DNA of 64,000 bases from NCBI RefSeq assembly GCF_034929435.1, contig NZ_JAYFUM010000029.1, positions 1-64,000 on the forward strand. Reading direction: 5' to 3'. The DNA comes from Arcicella rigui. GTDB taxonomy: Bacteria; Bacteroidota; Bacteroidia; Cytophagales; Spirosomataceae. Below are positions 18,306-26,346 of this stretch, one piece after another. The notes below the pieces were generated by a model that saw nothing but the letters and a program-made list of their open reading frames with translations, had not been told where the DNA came from and made no database searches. The position numbers were made by a program, and so were the translations under genes. Position 1 is the stretch's first letter, and each line of letters begins with the position of its first letter.

Positions 18306-18452
18306 ATGAAAAAAGGCGAAAGAGCCTTCAATAGCTGTTATGTAAAGCTTTTTGAAGAGTATTTATCAAATGAAAGTTAAAATCAACCCTTTTAAATGGT
18401 AAATCTCTACTAAAATAAAGTTAAATGCGACTTATAATCTTTCATTTTTATC

Positions 18453-18557
18453 GGGGATTTATCAATTCATAATGAGGACTTGATAAAATGTATCGGGGAC
18501 TTGCCAACTTATACTCGGAACTTGGCAAAATGTATTGGGAGCTTAGTAATTCTAAAA
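18453..18557 (+). repeat. Five tandem degenerate 21-bp units
   Basis: Units begin at 18453, 18474, 18495, 18516 and 18537, with the shared core GGRRACTTG or GGGGATTTA at each start. Units 2 and 4 (ending AAAATGTATY) resemble each other more than their neighbours, so the array looks like a 42-bp dimer repeat. The plus frame stays open and would read as heptads beginning G-D-L, but it has no start codon. Confidence 0.7.
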
Positions 18558-18648
18558 AAAGTTTTGGAGAGTAAACACAAGCTATGCCTAATATTAGAGT
18601 CAAAAATTGGTTTAAATTAGTTCAGCGACCGATTCTTGATTTTTTACA

Positions 18649-18800
18649 GTTCCGTTAGGAACAACATATCGGTAAAATATTGATATGAGTATTTACTAAA
18701 CCCTCCAATCCCCATCAGGACGAAATATTTCGTCCTGATGGGGATTGGAAAGGGATATTATTTACAATAAATCTACCGATGTGCAGCCTTTATGAGGCTA
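18649..18800. repeat. Nested palindromic element
   Basis: The outer left hairpin is GTTCC-GTTA-GGAAC (18649-18662), followed by CGGTA at 18671-18675. The outer right hairpin is AGCCT-TTATG-AGGCT (18786-18800), preceded by the inverted TACCG at 18775-18779. In the middle is a perfect 44-bp palindrome without loop, 22-bp arms 18706-18727 and 18728-18749. The inverted CGGTA blocks are centred within 3 bp of the central palindrome. It looks like a small repeat or miniature mobile element; no gene is inside. Confidence 0.7.
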
Positions 18801-18878
18801 TTCACCAAAAGATTCTCTATTTTATGAAAACACAGAATGCACTAAGCTTAATTGCTAAATGAAAAATATACTTACCAT

Positions 18879-20501
18879 TTAAGCTTTCGCTTTTCCTCCT
18901 CCTAAATATGGGCTTTCTAATAACTTAGCCACTCCTTCAAAAGGTACTTTTGTTTTATTGTAGCCAAAAGTAGTAGCCAAAGATTGTGTTTTATTGTTAT
19001 CACCCATTACCATATCAACGTCTTGCATCGACATTTGGCAAGGATGTTCATAACCGCAAGCATGAGTAATCTCAAGGATTTCTTTATTAAGTGTTTTTAC
19101 ATAATTATAAAAACGTTCACTCTTTAAAGCAGGGTCGATACCACCTTGTAACCACTGATTTGAAGTAGCAACACCCGCAGGACAGCGATTAGTATGACAA
19201 ACTTGAGCTTGAATACAACCAATAGACATCATGGCTTCACGAGCAACATTGATTAAGTCGCAACCCATCGCAAATGCCATCATTGCTTTTTCTGGAAAAC
19301 CTAATTTACCCGAACCAATAAAGACGATTTTGTCTGCTAAATCATACTTCTGGAAGATTTTATAGACTTTAGTAAAGGCAAAATTAAAAGGTAAAGAAAC
19401 GTGATCAGCAAAAGCATGAGGAGCAGCACCCGTACCACCTTCACCGCCATCAATCGTAATAAAATCTGGCCCTTTACCTGTTTTAACCATGTACTGAGCC
19501 AACTCTTCCCACATCTCTAATTTCCCAACTGCCGATTTGATACCTACTGGCAAACCAGTCTTTTCAGCCATAGATTCAATGAAATCAATCATTTCAGGAA
19601 TGGTAGAAAACTCAGAATGGAAAGCAGGCGAAAGGGCATCTTTACCCATAGGAATATGTCTGATTTCGGAAATCTCCTTTGTTATTTTTGCCGCAGGTAG
19701 CATCCCTCCTTTTCCTGGTTTTGCTCCTTGCGAAAGTTTCAATTCTAAGGCCCTGATAAAAGGATTTTCGGTCGTCATTTTCACCAGTTTTTCCATAGAA
19801 AAATTGCCTTCATCATCCCTTACACCAAAATAAGCTGTACCAATATTTACTACTACATCAGCACCGTACTTATGATAAGGAGAAAGCGAGCCTTCGCCAG
19901 TATTATGATAGCAACCAAACTTCAACGCTCCTTTATTCAGTGATTCAATCGCTTTTGCAGAAAGAGAACCGTAGCTCATGCCCGAAATATTTACCACAGA
20001 ATAAGGTTTGTAAGGGCGTTTACGCTTGTGGTACTCTCCAATAGTTTTTGAGCAAGGTACTGCACTTGGGTCTTTTTGGTTTGGATGATTCGCCGAAAGT
20101 TTATGCCCAAGCATGGCGTGTTTAATAAAAATATAACCAACCGAATTGAAGTCTTGGTCTGAACCAAAGCCTTGAAGATTGTTTTCTTTTTTTGACGAAG
20201 CATAGACCCACGCTCTTTCGCCACGATTAAAGGGAAGTTCCTCACGGTTATTGGCTACAATATATTGGCGTAATTCGGGGCCGATTTTCTCAAGCATATA
20301 CCGAATATGCCCTACCACGGGGAAATTGTGTTGAATAGTGTGGCGATTTTGCAGGATGTCACGAATAGCCAAAAGAACTAATGCAATGGGTAGCATAAGC
20401 CACCAAGAAAAATTTGAAAATACATCCATAAGTATCATAATATACAATTGAGTTGTTTTGCAGGTTAAACGTATTTCTTCGATTAGTGTTTTGAAAAACA
20501 C
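18879..20501 (-). CDS. FMN-binding glutamate-synthase-family protein
   Basis: 540 residues. After an N-terminal hydrophobic helix (FSNFSWWLMLPIALVLLAI, about 28-46) comes the glutamate synthase central/FMN barrel domain: NISGMSYGSLS, GEGSLSPYH, SQGAKPGKGG, the flavin-binding TIDGGEGGTGAAP, and the cysteine cluster CIQAQVCHTNRCPAG that binds a 3Fe-4S centre in GltB. It lacks both the glutamine amidotransferase and the C-terminal GXGXG domains, so it is not a complete glutamate synthase. Members are archaeal-type GltB-like oxidoreductases whose substrate is unsettled. A later ATG (MILMDV, 20438) would place the start right at the membrane helix. The DUF502 gene lies 57 bp upstream on the same strand. 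Confidence 0.9.
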   Translation of the reverse strand: MFFKTLIEEIRLTCKTTQLYIMILMDVFSNFSWWLMLPIALVLLAIRDILQNRHTIQHNFPVVGHIRYMLEKIGPELRQYIVANNREELPFNRGERAWVYASSKKENNLQGFGSDQDFNSVGYIFIKHAMLGHKLSANHPNQKDPSAVPCSKTIGEYHKRKRPYKPYSVVNISGMSYGSLSAKAIESLNKGALKFGCYHNTGEGSLSPYHKYGADVVVNIGTAYFGVRDDEGNFSMEKLVKMTTENPFIRALELKLSQGAKPGKGGMLPAAKITKEISEIRHIPMGKDALSPAFHSEFSTIPEMIDFIESMAEKTGLPVGIKSAVGKLEMWEELAQYMVKTGKGPDFITIDGGEGGTGAAPHAFADHVSLPFNFAFTKVYKIFQKYDLADKIVFIGSGKLGFPEKAMMAFAMGCDLINVAREAMMSIGCIQAQVCHTNRCPAGVATSNQWLQGGIDPALKSERFYNYVKTLNKEILEITHACGYEHPCQMSMQDVDMVMGDNNKTQSLATTFGYNKTKVPFEGVAKLLESPYLGGGKAKA

Positions 20502-20558
20502 GTTTGATTACACAAGGAAAGTGTTATTTGGTGTTTTTTTGACCTTAAACGGAATTTA

Positions 20559-21134
20559 TTAAACATTATTGGCTAAAGAAACACCCCCCGAAACAATCAT
20601 CTTCATTACGTCGGAAGCAGGTAGGTTTAATAAAGTAATACTTGAAGTAGGAACGATAAACATTTCGCCCGAAAAAGCATAAGAATGCGGACAATACACA
20701 ATGACGGAGTCTTCAAGGTCTAAGAACTTTAAGTCCGTTTGCGTAATGAAGCCTAATTTTTGAATACCATTTTCTTTATTGAAAATAATCCTGACGGGTT
20801 GATTAAACTTCTTTTTATCGCCCACGAAAGCACCTATTAAATCTTTTAAAGAAGAGTAAATCAAGCCCACTAAAGGTAACTTAGAAACACCTTCCTCTAA
20901 AATTTGTATTAATGGAATAGAGATGAAAGTTGAACCCAAAAAGCCCACAATCATAATGATTGCCACCATGATTGCCAAACCTGTTCCTCTGAAATGAAAG
21001 TAAAATTCCTTATCAATTGAGTTCAACAAGTTAAAAATAATATAACCCGTAATATATACTGGGGCAAGTAAAAATAAACCTTTAACAAAATAGCTAAAAA
21101 GTTTGGCTGTAATTTGCTTTAATGCGGAAGACAT
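20559..21134 (-). CDS. DUF502 family membrane protein
   Basis: 191 residues. Two membrane helices (about 12-38 and 49-72) precede a soluble C-terminal half with KLPLVGLIYSSLKDLI and VIVYCPHSYAFSGEMFIVP, the DUF502 hallmark. Function is unknown. It probably forms an operon with the FMN glutamate-synthase-like gene downstream. Confidence 0.88.
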   Translation of the reverse strand: MSSALKQITAKLFSYFVKGLFLLAPVYITGYIIFNLLNSIDKEFYFHFRGTGLAIMVAIIMIVGFLGSTFISIPLIQILEEGVSKLPLVGLIYSSLKDLIGAFVGDKKKFNQPVRIIFNKENGIQKLGFITQTDLKFLDLEDSVIVYCPHSYAFSGEMFIVPTSSITLLNLPASDVMKMIVSGGVSLANNV

Positions 21135-21418
21135 TTTTCGATACTGTTAGAATTTATTTGTTACGTTTGAAAACGATATTTTCAAAGTCAAGGTTCTATT
21201 TTTTTAGACGAATGACCCAAAATCGTATCAATATGCCTTCAATATTACTTGATAAGTAAGCTTTGTTCAAAATTTAATTTGATTTTTTAATGATTTGTTC
21301 AACAAAAGAAGGATGTTTTTTGAGAAAAATTAAGAAATGACCTTTTCAAAGCTCGTGAAATTCATCACATAAAACAGCCTTTTTGTCAAAAATAAAATTT
21401 TCATCGAACAATTATTCG

Positions 21419-21426
21419 TAATTTTG
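21419..21426 (+). promoter_or_regulatory. -7 element of the Ldh-family gene
   Basis: TAATTTTG matches TAnnTTTG. It predicts a start of transcription near 21431, which supports translation from the ATG at 21488 rather than at 21437. Confidence 0.5.
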
Positions 21427-21487
21427 TAGTCCTTAAATGAGTACAAAGATTTTTTTTGTAGAAATACAAAATCTTAATTTTCAAAAG

Positions 21488-22570
21488 ATGATTTACGAAT
21501 ATAGCTACCTACAAAATTTCATCCGTCAGGTTTTTCTTTCGATTGGCTGTCCCGAAGCGGATGCTACACTTGCCTCTAAAGTATTGATTTCAGCCGATTT
21601 GCGAGGAGTAGATTCGCACGGAACGGCACGATTAAGCGGTTATGTTCGTTTATATGACAATGGAAGACTCAATCCGAATCCGAATATTACTATCGTTCAC
21701 GAAACACCTTCGACAGCCGTCATTGATGGCGACAAAGGTTTAGGTTTAGTAGTAGCCCCCAAAGCCATGCAAATTGCAATGGAAAAAGCTAAGAATATAG
21801 GTTCAGGATGGATTTCAGTACAAAACTCCAATCACTTCGGTATAGCAGGCTATCATGCCATGATGGCATCTGATAACGATATGATAGGCTGGGCAATGAC
21901 CAATGCAGCACCATTAGTAACGCCAACTTTTTCAAAAGAAAAATTATTGGGTACAAACCCCATTGCAGTAGCAGTACCTGCACAAAAAAATCCAGCTTTT
22001 GTAGCAGATTTTGCCAGTACTGCCGTGGCCTATGGCAAAATGGAAATATTGCAAAGAAAAGGCTCGCCTGCACCATTGGGTTGGGTACAAGACAAAGAAG
22101 GAAATCCGACTGACGACTCAAATGCAGTAAAAAATGGAGGAGCTTTATTGCCTCTTGGTGGAGACCGTGAACACGGTTCACACAAAGGATATGGCTTAGG
22201 AGCGATTGTTGATATTTTTTCTGGAGTACTTTCTGGGGCAAATTTTGGGCCATGGGTACCGCCATTTGCTACGGCAGGCTTTATGTCGGCAGGTGAACAA
22301 GTAGGAAAAGGTACTGGGCATTTCTTGGGTGCGATGCGAATTGATGCTTTTCGTCCGGCAGAGGAATTTAAAGCAGATATGGATAAATGGATTGACCGTT
22401 TTCATGCAGCAGAAGCCGTTGAAGGCAAAAAAGTATTAGTACCCGGCGACCCAGAGCGTGAAATAGAAGCAGAACGCAAAGCCAATGGTATTACACTTTT
22501 AGACCCTGTTGTAAAAGATTTACAAGCTTTAGCAAACAGATTTGGTATTGATTTTCAAGGTTTGAGCTAA
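21488..22570 (+). CDS. Malate/L-lactate dehydrogenase-family (Ldh) oxidoreductase
   Basis: 360 residues from the preferred ATG. An upstream ATG at 21437 would add 17 residues absent from the family and sits only a few bases past the predicted transcription start. The family uses NAD(P) to oxidise 2-hydroxyacids such as malate, sulfolactate or ureidoglycolate and has a fold unlike classical dehydrogenases. Typical segments are RGVDSHGTARLSGYVRLYDNG (listed as RGVDSHGTARLSGYV, with the catalytic His), VQNSNHFGIAGYHAMMA, GTNPIAVAVPA, DREHGSHKGYGLG and GHFLGAMRIDAF. The exact substrate is unknown, and no catabolic neighbour helps. Confidence 0.9.
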   Translation: MIYEYSYLQNFIRQVFLSIGCPEADATLASKVLISADLRGVDSHGTARLSGYVRLYDNGRLNPNPNITIVHETPSTAVIDGDKGLGLVVAPKAMQIAMEKAKNIGSGWISVQNSNHFGIAGYHAMMASDNDMIGWAMTNAAPLVTPTFSKEKLLGTNPIAVAVPAQKNPAFVADFASTAVAYGKMEILQRKGSPAPLGWVQDKEGNPTDDSNAVKNGGALLPLGGDREHGSHKGYGLGAIVDIFSGVLSGANFGPWVPPFATAGFMSAGEQVGKGTGHFLGAMRIDAFRPAEEFKADMDKWIDRFHAAEAVEGKKVLVPGDPEREIEAERKANGITLLDPVVKDLQALANRFGIDFQGLS

Positions 22571-22663
22571 AATGTTTTATCTTTAAAGATGATTGCGTAC
22601 TAATGAGCTAAGTCTCCTTGTGTTTGTAGTATTGTTTGATGACGCTTTAAAAATGTAAAAAAT

Positions 22664-22912
22664 ATGAATGCAATTCTCATCGAACCGAGTTCTCAAGACG
22701 ATTATCAACTTTTTATAGATTTAGCAAAAAGGCTTAAAGCTAAGTTTACTGTTCAACAAACCGATGCAATTTCTAATAGTGACATCACCAACGATGCTTC
22801 ATTTTTTGCTTTGGCAGGTAGCCTTGATTTACCAGAATCAAGCGAGGAATTAATTAAAATAATAGAAGAATCAAGAACGACTAAAGATATTGATACTTCA
22901 TGGACAGCGTAA
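22664..22912 (+). CDS. Antitoxin partner of a PIN toxin
   Basis: 82 residues. MNAILIEPSSQDDYQLFIDLAKRLK resembles the short antitoxins (DUF2683-like) that precede PIN toxins in Bacteroidota: a beta strand, then a helix, then a flexible acidic tail (SSEELIKIIEESRTTKDID) that would wrap the toxin. No classical DNA-binding motif is evident. The stop overlaps the toxin start by 13 bp, so expression is translationally coupled. Confidence 0.8.
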   Translation: MNAILIEPSSQDDYQLFIDLAKRLKAKFTVQQTDAISNSDITNDASFFALAGSLDLPESSEELIKIIEESRTTKDIDTSWTA

Positions 22913-23316
22913 AGTACCTGTTGGATTCGAACATTTGTATTCATTTTATTAAAAATGAATACAATATTCCTGCTAAAATTTTATCGGTAGGCTTGGGGAA
23001 CTGCTATATTTCAGAGTTGACAATCTTAGAACTTATGTATGGAATAGCCAATAGTGCTTCCACTAAAAAAGAAGAAAACAAAGCTAAATTACAGCAGTTC
23101 ATTGAAGGATTCAAAAATAGAGTATTACCCATTCGTCCAGTTTTTGAAGTTTTTGCAGAACAAAAAACACGTTTGAAAAAATTAGGGAAACCAATTAGTG
23201 ACTTTGACCTTTTAATTGGCTGTACAGCTTTAACCGAGAATTGTATTCTTGTTAGTAGAAATGTAAGAGAAATGATGAGAATAGAAGGCATCTCATATCA
23301 AAATTGGGTTGATTAA
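22900..23316 (+). CDS. VapC-type PIN domain ribonuclease toxin
   Basis: 138 residues. The PIN fold acidic residues are visible: Asp9 in YLLDSN, Glu39/Glu44 in ISELTILELMYG, Asp101/Asp103 in PISDFDLLIG, and Asn125 in VSRNVREM. VapC toxins cut tRNA or rRNA when the labile antitoxin is degraded. The gene overlaps its antitoxin by 13 bp. All catalytic residues are present, so the toxin is probably functional. Confidence 0.9.
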   Translation: MDSVKYLLDSNICIHFIKNEYNIPAKILSVGLGNCYISELTILELMYGIANSASTKKEENKAKLQQFIEGFKNRVLPIRPVFEVFAEQKTRLKKLGKPISDFDLLIGCTALTENCILVSRNVREMMRIEGISYQNWVD

Positions 23317-23411
23317 CAGTTTACACAGTTTTGCCCTACAATTTTTAACCTCAACAAAATTCAAAAAACAATCATCAAAAACGCCTGGCGTTTATTTCAA
23401 TTTTTATTACA

Positions 23412-24452
23412 ATGCAAACCAATAATAAATTACTACGCTACTTCTTTCTTGCATTCGCTTTGTTTGCAACTATGTTTTCATATTATGTTTGGCAAATTAC
23501 AAAAACGCCCAACTATGAAGTAGATGAGAAAAAAGGTTTTGCCCTTCTGATTCCTAAAGGTGCAAATTTTGAAGTTGTCTGGGACTCACTCAATAAACAT
23601 AAAATTGTTAAAGACGAACTTTCTTTTAAATTTTTAGCAAAACTGTTGAAATACAAAGACCACGTTCGTGAAGGTAGATACGTGATTAAAGCTGACATGG
23701 GTAATTATGAATTGATTAAAAAGCTACGCTCAGGTAATCAAGACCCTATCAGACTTACTTTCAACAATATTCGTTTGAAAAAAGATTTAGTGCATAAAAT
23801 TGGGAATCGTTTTGAGTTCGATTCTACTACTTTTGCTCGAATGCTTGAGGATACTTCTATTGCTCGTAAGTATGGATTCACGGACGAGACCATTATGTGT
23901 ATGTTTTTGCCAAATACGTATGAAGTATATTGGAATACTACACCAGAAGGTTTTATGGATACAATGAAAGGCTGGTACTCTAAATTCTGGACAGAGGAGC
24001 GTAAAAGAAAAGCGGCTGAAATTGGTTTAGACCCTATCAAAGCTCAAATTATGGCTTCAATCGTAGAAGCAGAAACAAAAAAAGCTGATGAAAAACCAAG
24101 AGTTGCGGGGGTTTATATGAATCGCTTGAATGCCAATATGCCATTGGGTGCCGACCCAACGGTGATTTTTGCTCATCAAGATTTTTCGATTAAAAGAGTT
24201 ACTAAAGCTCAATTACAAATCAATTCTCCCTACAATACTTATCGTGTAGTAGGTTTGCCTCCTGGTCCAATCAACTTACCAGATTTGGCTTCAATTGATG
24301 CCGTTTTGAATTACGAACATCATAAGTATATGTATTTCTGTGCCAAAGAAGATTTTTCTGGCTACCATAATTTTGCCGAAACATTCAAAGACCATTTGAA
24401 CAATGCTCGCATTTATCAAGAAGCTTTGAATAAATTAAATATTAGAAAATAG
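23412..24452 (+). CDS. mltG: Endolytic peptidoglycan transglycosylase MltG
   Basis: 346 residues. One N-terminal membrane helix (about 8-28) anchors the protein in the inner membrane, with the YceG-like domain in the periplasm. A LysM-like subdomain (FALLIPKGANFEVVWDSL) is followed by the catalytic region FLPNTYEVYW, the active glutamate in ASIVEAETKKADEKP and NRLNANMPLGADPTV, ending with GLPPGPINLP. MltG cuts nascent glycan strands and so limits their length. Size matches the family. A complex repeat region follows its stop. Confidence 0.95.
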   Translation: MQTNNKLLRYFFLAFALFATMFSYYVWQITKTPNYEVDEKKGFALLIPKGANFEVVWDSLNKHKIVKDELSFKFLAKLLKYKDHVREGRYVIKADMGNYELIKKLRSGNQDPIRLTFNNIRLKKDLVHKIGNRFEFDSTTFARMLEDTSIARKYGFTDETIMCMFLPNTYEVYWNTTPEGFMDTMKGWYSKFWTEERKRKAAEIGLDPIKAQIMASIVEAETKKADEKPRVAGVYMNRLNANMPLGADPTVIFAHQDFSIKRVTKAQLQINSPYNTYRVVGLPPGPINLPDLASIDAVLNYEHHKYMYFCAKEDFSGYHNFAETFKDHLNNARIYQEALNKLNIRK

Positions 24453-24465
24453 CTTTTTTTGCTAT

Positions 24466-24690
24466 GAGCTTTGAGCAGTGAGCTATGAGATTTGAGCTGT
24501 AAGCTGTGAGATTCGAGCTACGAGCAAAAGATAGTTAAAGACTGAATAAATATTTATTAACTCAAAGCTTATAGCTCGTAGCTCAAAACTTTGAGCAAAA
24601 TATAGTTAAAAACTGAACAAATATTTATAATTTTTTGCCAATTCAGAACTAATTAGCTCAAAGCTGATAGCTCATAGCTCAAGGCTAATA
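24466..24690 (+). repeat. Heptamer arrays, sense and inverted, after mltG
   Basis: Nine heptamers run from 24466 to 24528 (gagcttt, gagcagt, gagctat, gagattt, gagctgt, aagctgt, gagattc, gagctac, gagcaaa). The inverse words follow at 24560-24587 (actcaaa, gcttata, gctcgta, gctcaaa) and 24655-24689 (agctcaa, agctgat, agctcat, agctcaa, ggctaat). In addition, about 37 bp from 24522 is repeated with few changes from 24593, a 71-bp partial duplication. The whole can fold into long imperfect hairpins. Confidence 0.8.
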
Positions 24691-24703
24691 AAAAATTTAA
24701 CTA

Positions 24704-25111
24704 ATGTATCAACACGAATACCAATACCGAGTACGCTATGCCGATACTGACCAAATGGGCTATGTCTATTATGGAAACTATGCTCGTCTTTATGAAATAG
24801 GACGAGTAGAAGCCCTTAGAAGCTTAGGTTTTAGCTATAAAGCAATGGAAGATTCGGGAGTGATGATGCCTGTTTATGAGAATACTTCAAAATACATTGC
24901 TCCTGCTTTGTACGATGAACTCCTGACGATTCGTACTACCATTAAAACACTTCCAGCGGCAAGAGTTGTTTTTCATTATGAAATTTTGAATACGAAAGGC
25001 GTTTTAGTCCACAAAGGAGAAACGACTTTGGTTTTTGTGAAAATGGAAAATAATCGTTTGACTACCGCACCCAAAGAATTGTTGGAAAAACTAAAGCCTT
25101 TTTTTGACTAA
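24704..25111 (+). CDS. Acyl-CoA thioesterase (YbgC/FadM-like hotdog protein)
   Basis: 135 residues, the usual size of a 4HBT hotdog enzyme that hydrolyses acyl-CoA thioesters. The catalytic motif is RVRYADTDQMGYVYYGNY, with Asp16 as catalytic residue; Gly24 stands where YbgC has a His before the xNY. The remaining strands (DELLTIRTTIKTLPAARVVF) fit. The gene is 49 bp ahead of the YihY gene and likely co-transcribed. Confidence 0.9.
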   Translation: MYQHEYQYRVRYADTDQMGYVYYGNYARLYEIGRVEALRSLGFSYKAMEDSGVMMPVYENTSKYIAPALYDELLTIRTTIKTLPAARVVFHYEILNTKGVLVHKGETTLVFVKMENNRLTTAPKELLEKLKPFFD

Positions 25112-25160
25112 CACTTTGGGAAATTAGAAGTATGTTATCCATTTGCTATCAATTTGAAAA

Positions 25161-26096
25161 ATGCTTGAGAAAATTAAACATACAAAGCAATTCGCACGAT
25201 TTCGCCTATTATTGAGACGCTTTCATTTGGAAAATGTAGCTGATACAATTTATCAAATCTTAGAAGTTTTGATTGGTAAAATTCTACAATTTGATATTGA
25301 CGTGCGTGCAGCCGCCGTCGCCTATAACTTTACTTTGGCGATTTTTCCAACTATCATTTTTCTTTTTTCTCTCATTCCTTACATTCCCGTCGAGCATCTT
25401 GATTTAAAAATTATTGCTCTATTATCGGAAGTACTACCGAAAGGAATTTTTCATGAAGCCCAAGAAACGATTATTGAAATTGTGAGTAAACCTCGTGGAG
25501 GTGTTCTTTCTCTGGGTTTTATTTTTGCTTTGTATGCTTCTACAAGTGGCATGATGGCATTGATGCGAGCCTTCAACTTTACTTATGAAACGTCTGAAAA
25601 AAGAGGTTTTATTCAAGCCAGACTCATTGCTGTAATGTTGAATTTTCTACTCACTTTTGTATTAGTGGTAGCCATTGGCTTTCTGATTGTGGGAAGACTT
25701 TTAGTAGATTTTTTGTTCGATGAAGGCGTATTAAACCGAGACTTTACATTTTATGCACTTCAGTTTCTTACTTATTTTGTTATCTTCTTAATCTTCTTTA
25801 TTACTATTTCTATTATTTATTACTGGGCTCCAGCGATTCATGAAAAATGGAAATTTTTTAATGCAGGTTCAATCACAGCCTCAATTCTTACAATTTTAGT
25901 TTCCAATTTATTTTCGTTTTACTTATCAAATTTTGCTTCATACAACCGCCTTTATGGGGCGATTGGTACATTCATTGCTCTTATGGTTTGGCTTTATTTA
26001 ATTGCCTTAATTCTGATTTTAGGCTTTGAAATCAACGCAAGCATTGTACAAACTCTTTATAAAAAGGATAAAAACAAAAGGAAAACCAACAGTTAA
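25161..26096 (+). CDS. YihY/BrkB family inner-membrane protein
   Basis: 311 residues with about six membrane segments. Signature pieces are DVRAAAVAYNFTLAIFPTIIF, ASTSGMMALMRAFN and IYYWAPAIHEKWKFFNAGSI, with LYGAIGTFIALMVWLYLIAL near the end. The family was once called ribonuclease BN but is an integral membrane protein of unknown role, possibly transport or envelope related. A lysine-rich tail faces the cytoplasm. Confidence 0.92.
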   Translation: MLEKIKHTKQFARFRLLLRRFHLENVADTIYQILEVLIGKILQFDIDVRAAAVAYNFTLAIFPTIIFLFSLIPYIPVEHLDLKIIALLSEVLPKGIFHEAQETIIEIVSKPRGGVLSLGFIFALYASTSGMMALMRAFNFTYETSEKRGFIQARLIAVMLNFLLTFVLVVAIGFLIVGRLLVDFLFDEGVLNRDFTFYALQFLTYFVIFLIFFITISIIYYWAPAIHEKWKFFNAGSITASILTILVSNLFSFYLSNFASYNRLYGAIGTFIALMVWLYLIALILILGFEINASIVQTLYKKDKNKRKTNS

Positions 26097-26210
26097 GTAT
26101 TCATTAGCAAATAACGACTAACATTTTATATTCCTAATTATAAGACACTTATATAATCCTAAAATTTAATACTTAGCGTAATGTCTTTATTTTTATGGCT
26201 AAAAAATAAG

Positions 26211-26239
26211 AAAGCCACCTTTCAGAAAAAGTGGCTTTT
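26211..26239 (+). terminator. Terminator downstream of yihY-like gene
   Basis: AAAGCCAC (26211-26218) pairs with GTGGCTTT (26231-26238), followed by T. It ends the thioesterase-YihY transcript. Confidence 0.75.
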
Positions 26240-26346
26240 CAATAACACTAACCCATAAAAATCAATTGACGATTTCGTCATTTTTATTTTTACAAAATAC
26301 ATCCTTGCCAACATCATGCCAAAGATTCATTCTTTACGTATAATTT

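Larger units (their letters stand above)
18294..18878. other. Intergenic island rich in repeats
   Basis: 585 bp with no gene. It holds the TACCTTTG element at 18298-18305 (minus), a five-unit 21-bp tandem array (18453-18557) and a nested palindromic element (18649-18800), each listed separately. Confidence 0.75.

Noticed and set aside
18438..18637. Open plus-strand frame with G-D-L heptads.
   Set aside because: No start codon follows the upstream stop, and the frame is only about 66 codons; treated as a repeat, not a gene.
18706..18749. The palindrome's CCAATCCCCATCAGGAC arm resembles some CRISPR repeat ends.
   Set aside because: There is only one palindrome, no spacers, no regular repeats and no cas gene, so it is not a CRISPR array.
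18879..20501. Annotation as glutamate synthase large subunit.
   Set aside because: Only the FMN-barrel part is present; the amidotransferase and C-terminal domains are missing.
21437..21487. N-terminal extension MSTKIFFVEIQ of the Ldh-family protein.
   Set aside because: It lies only a few bases beyond the predicted transcription start and is not part of the family; the ATG at 21488 is preferred.
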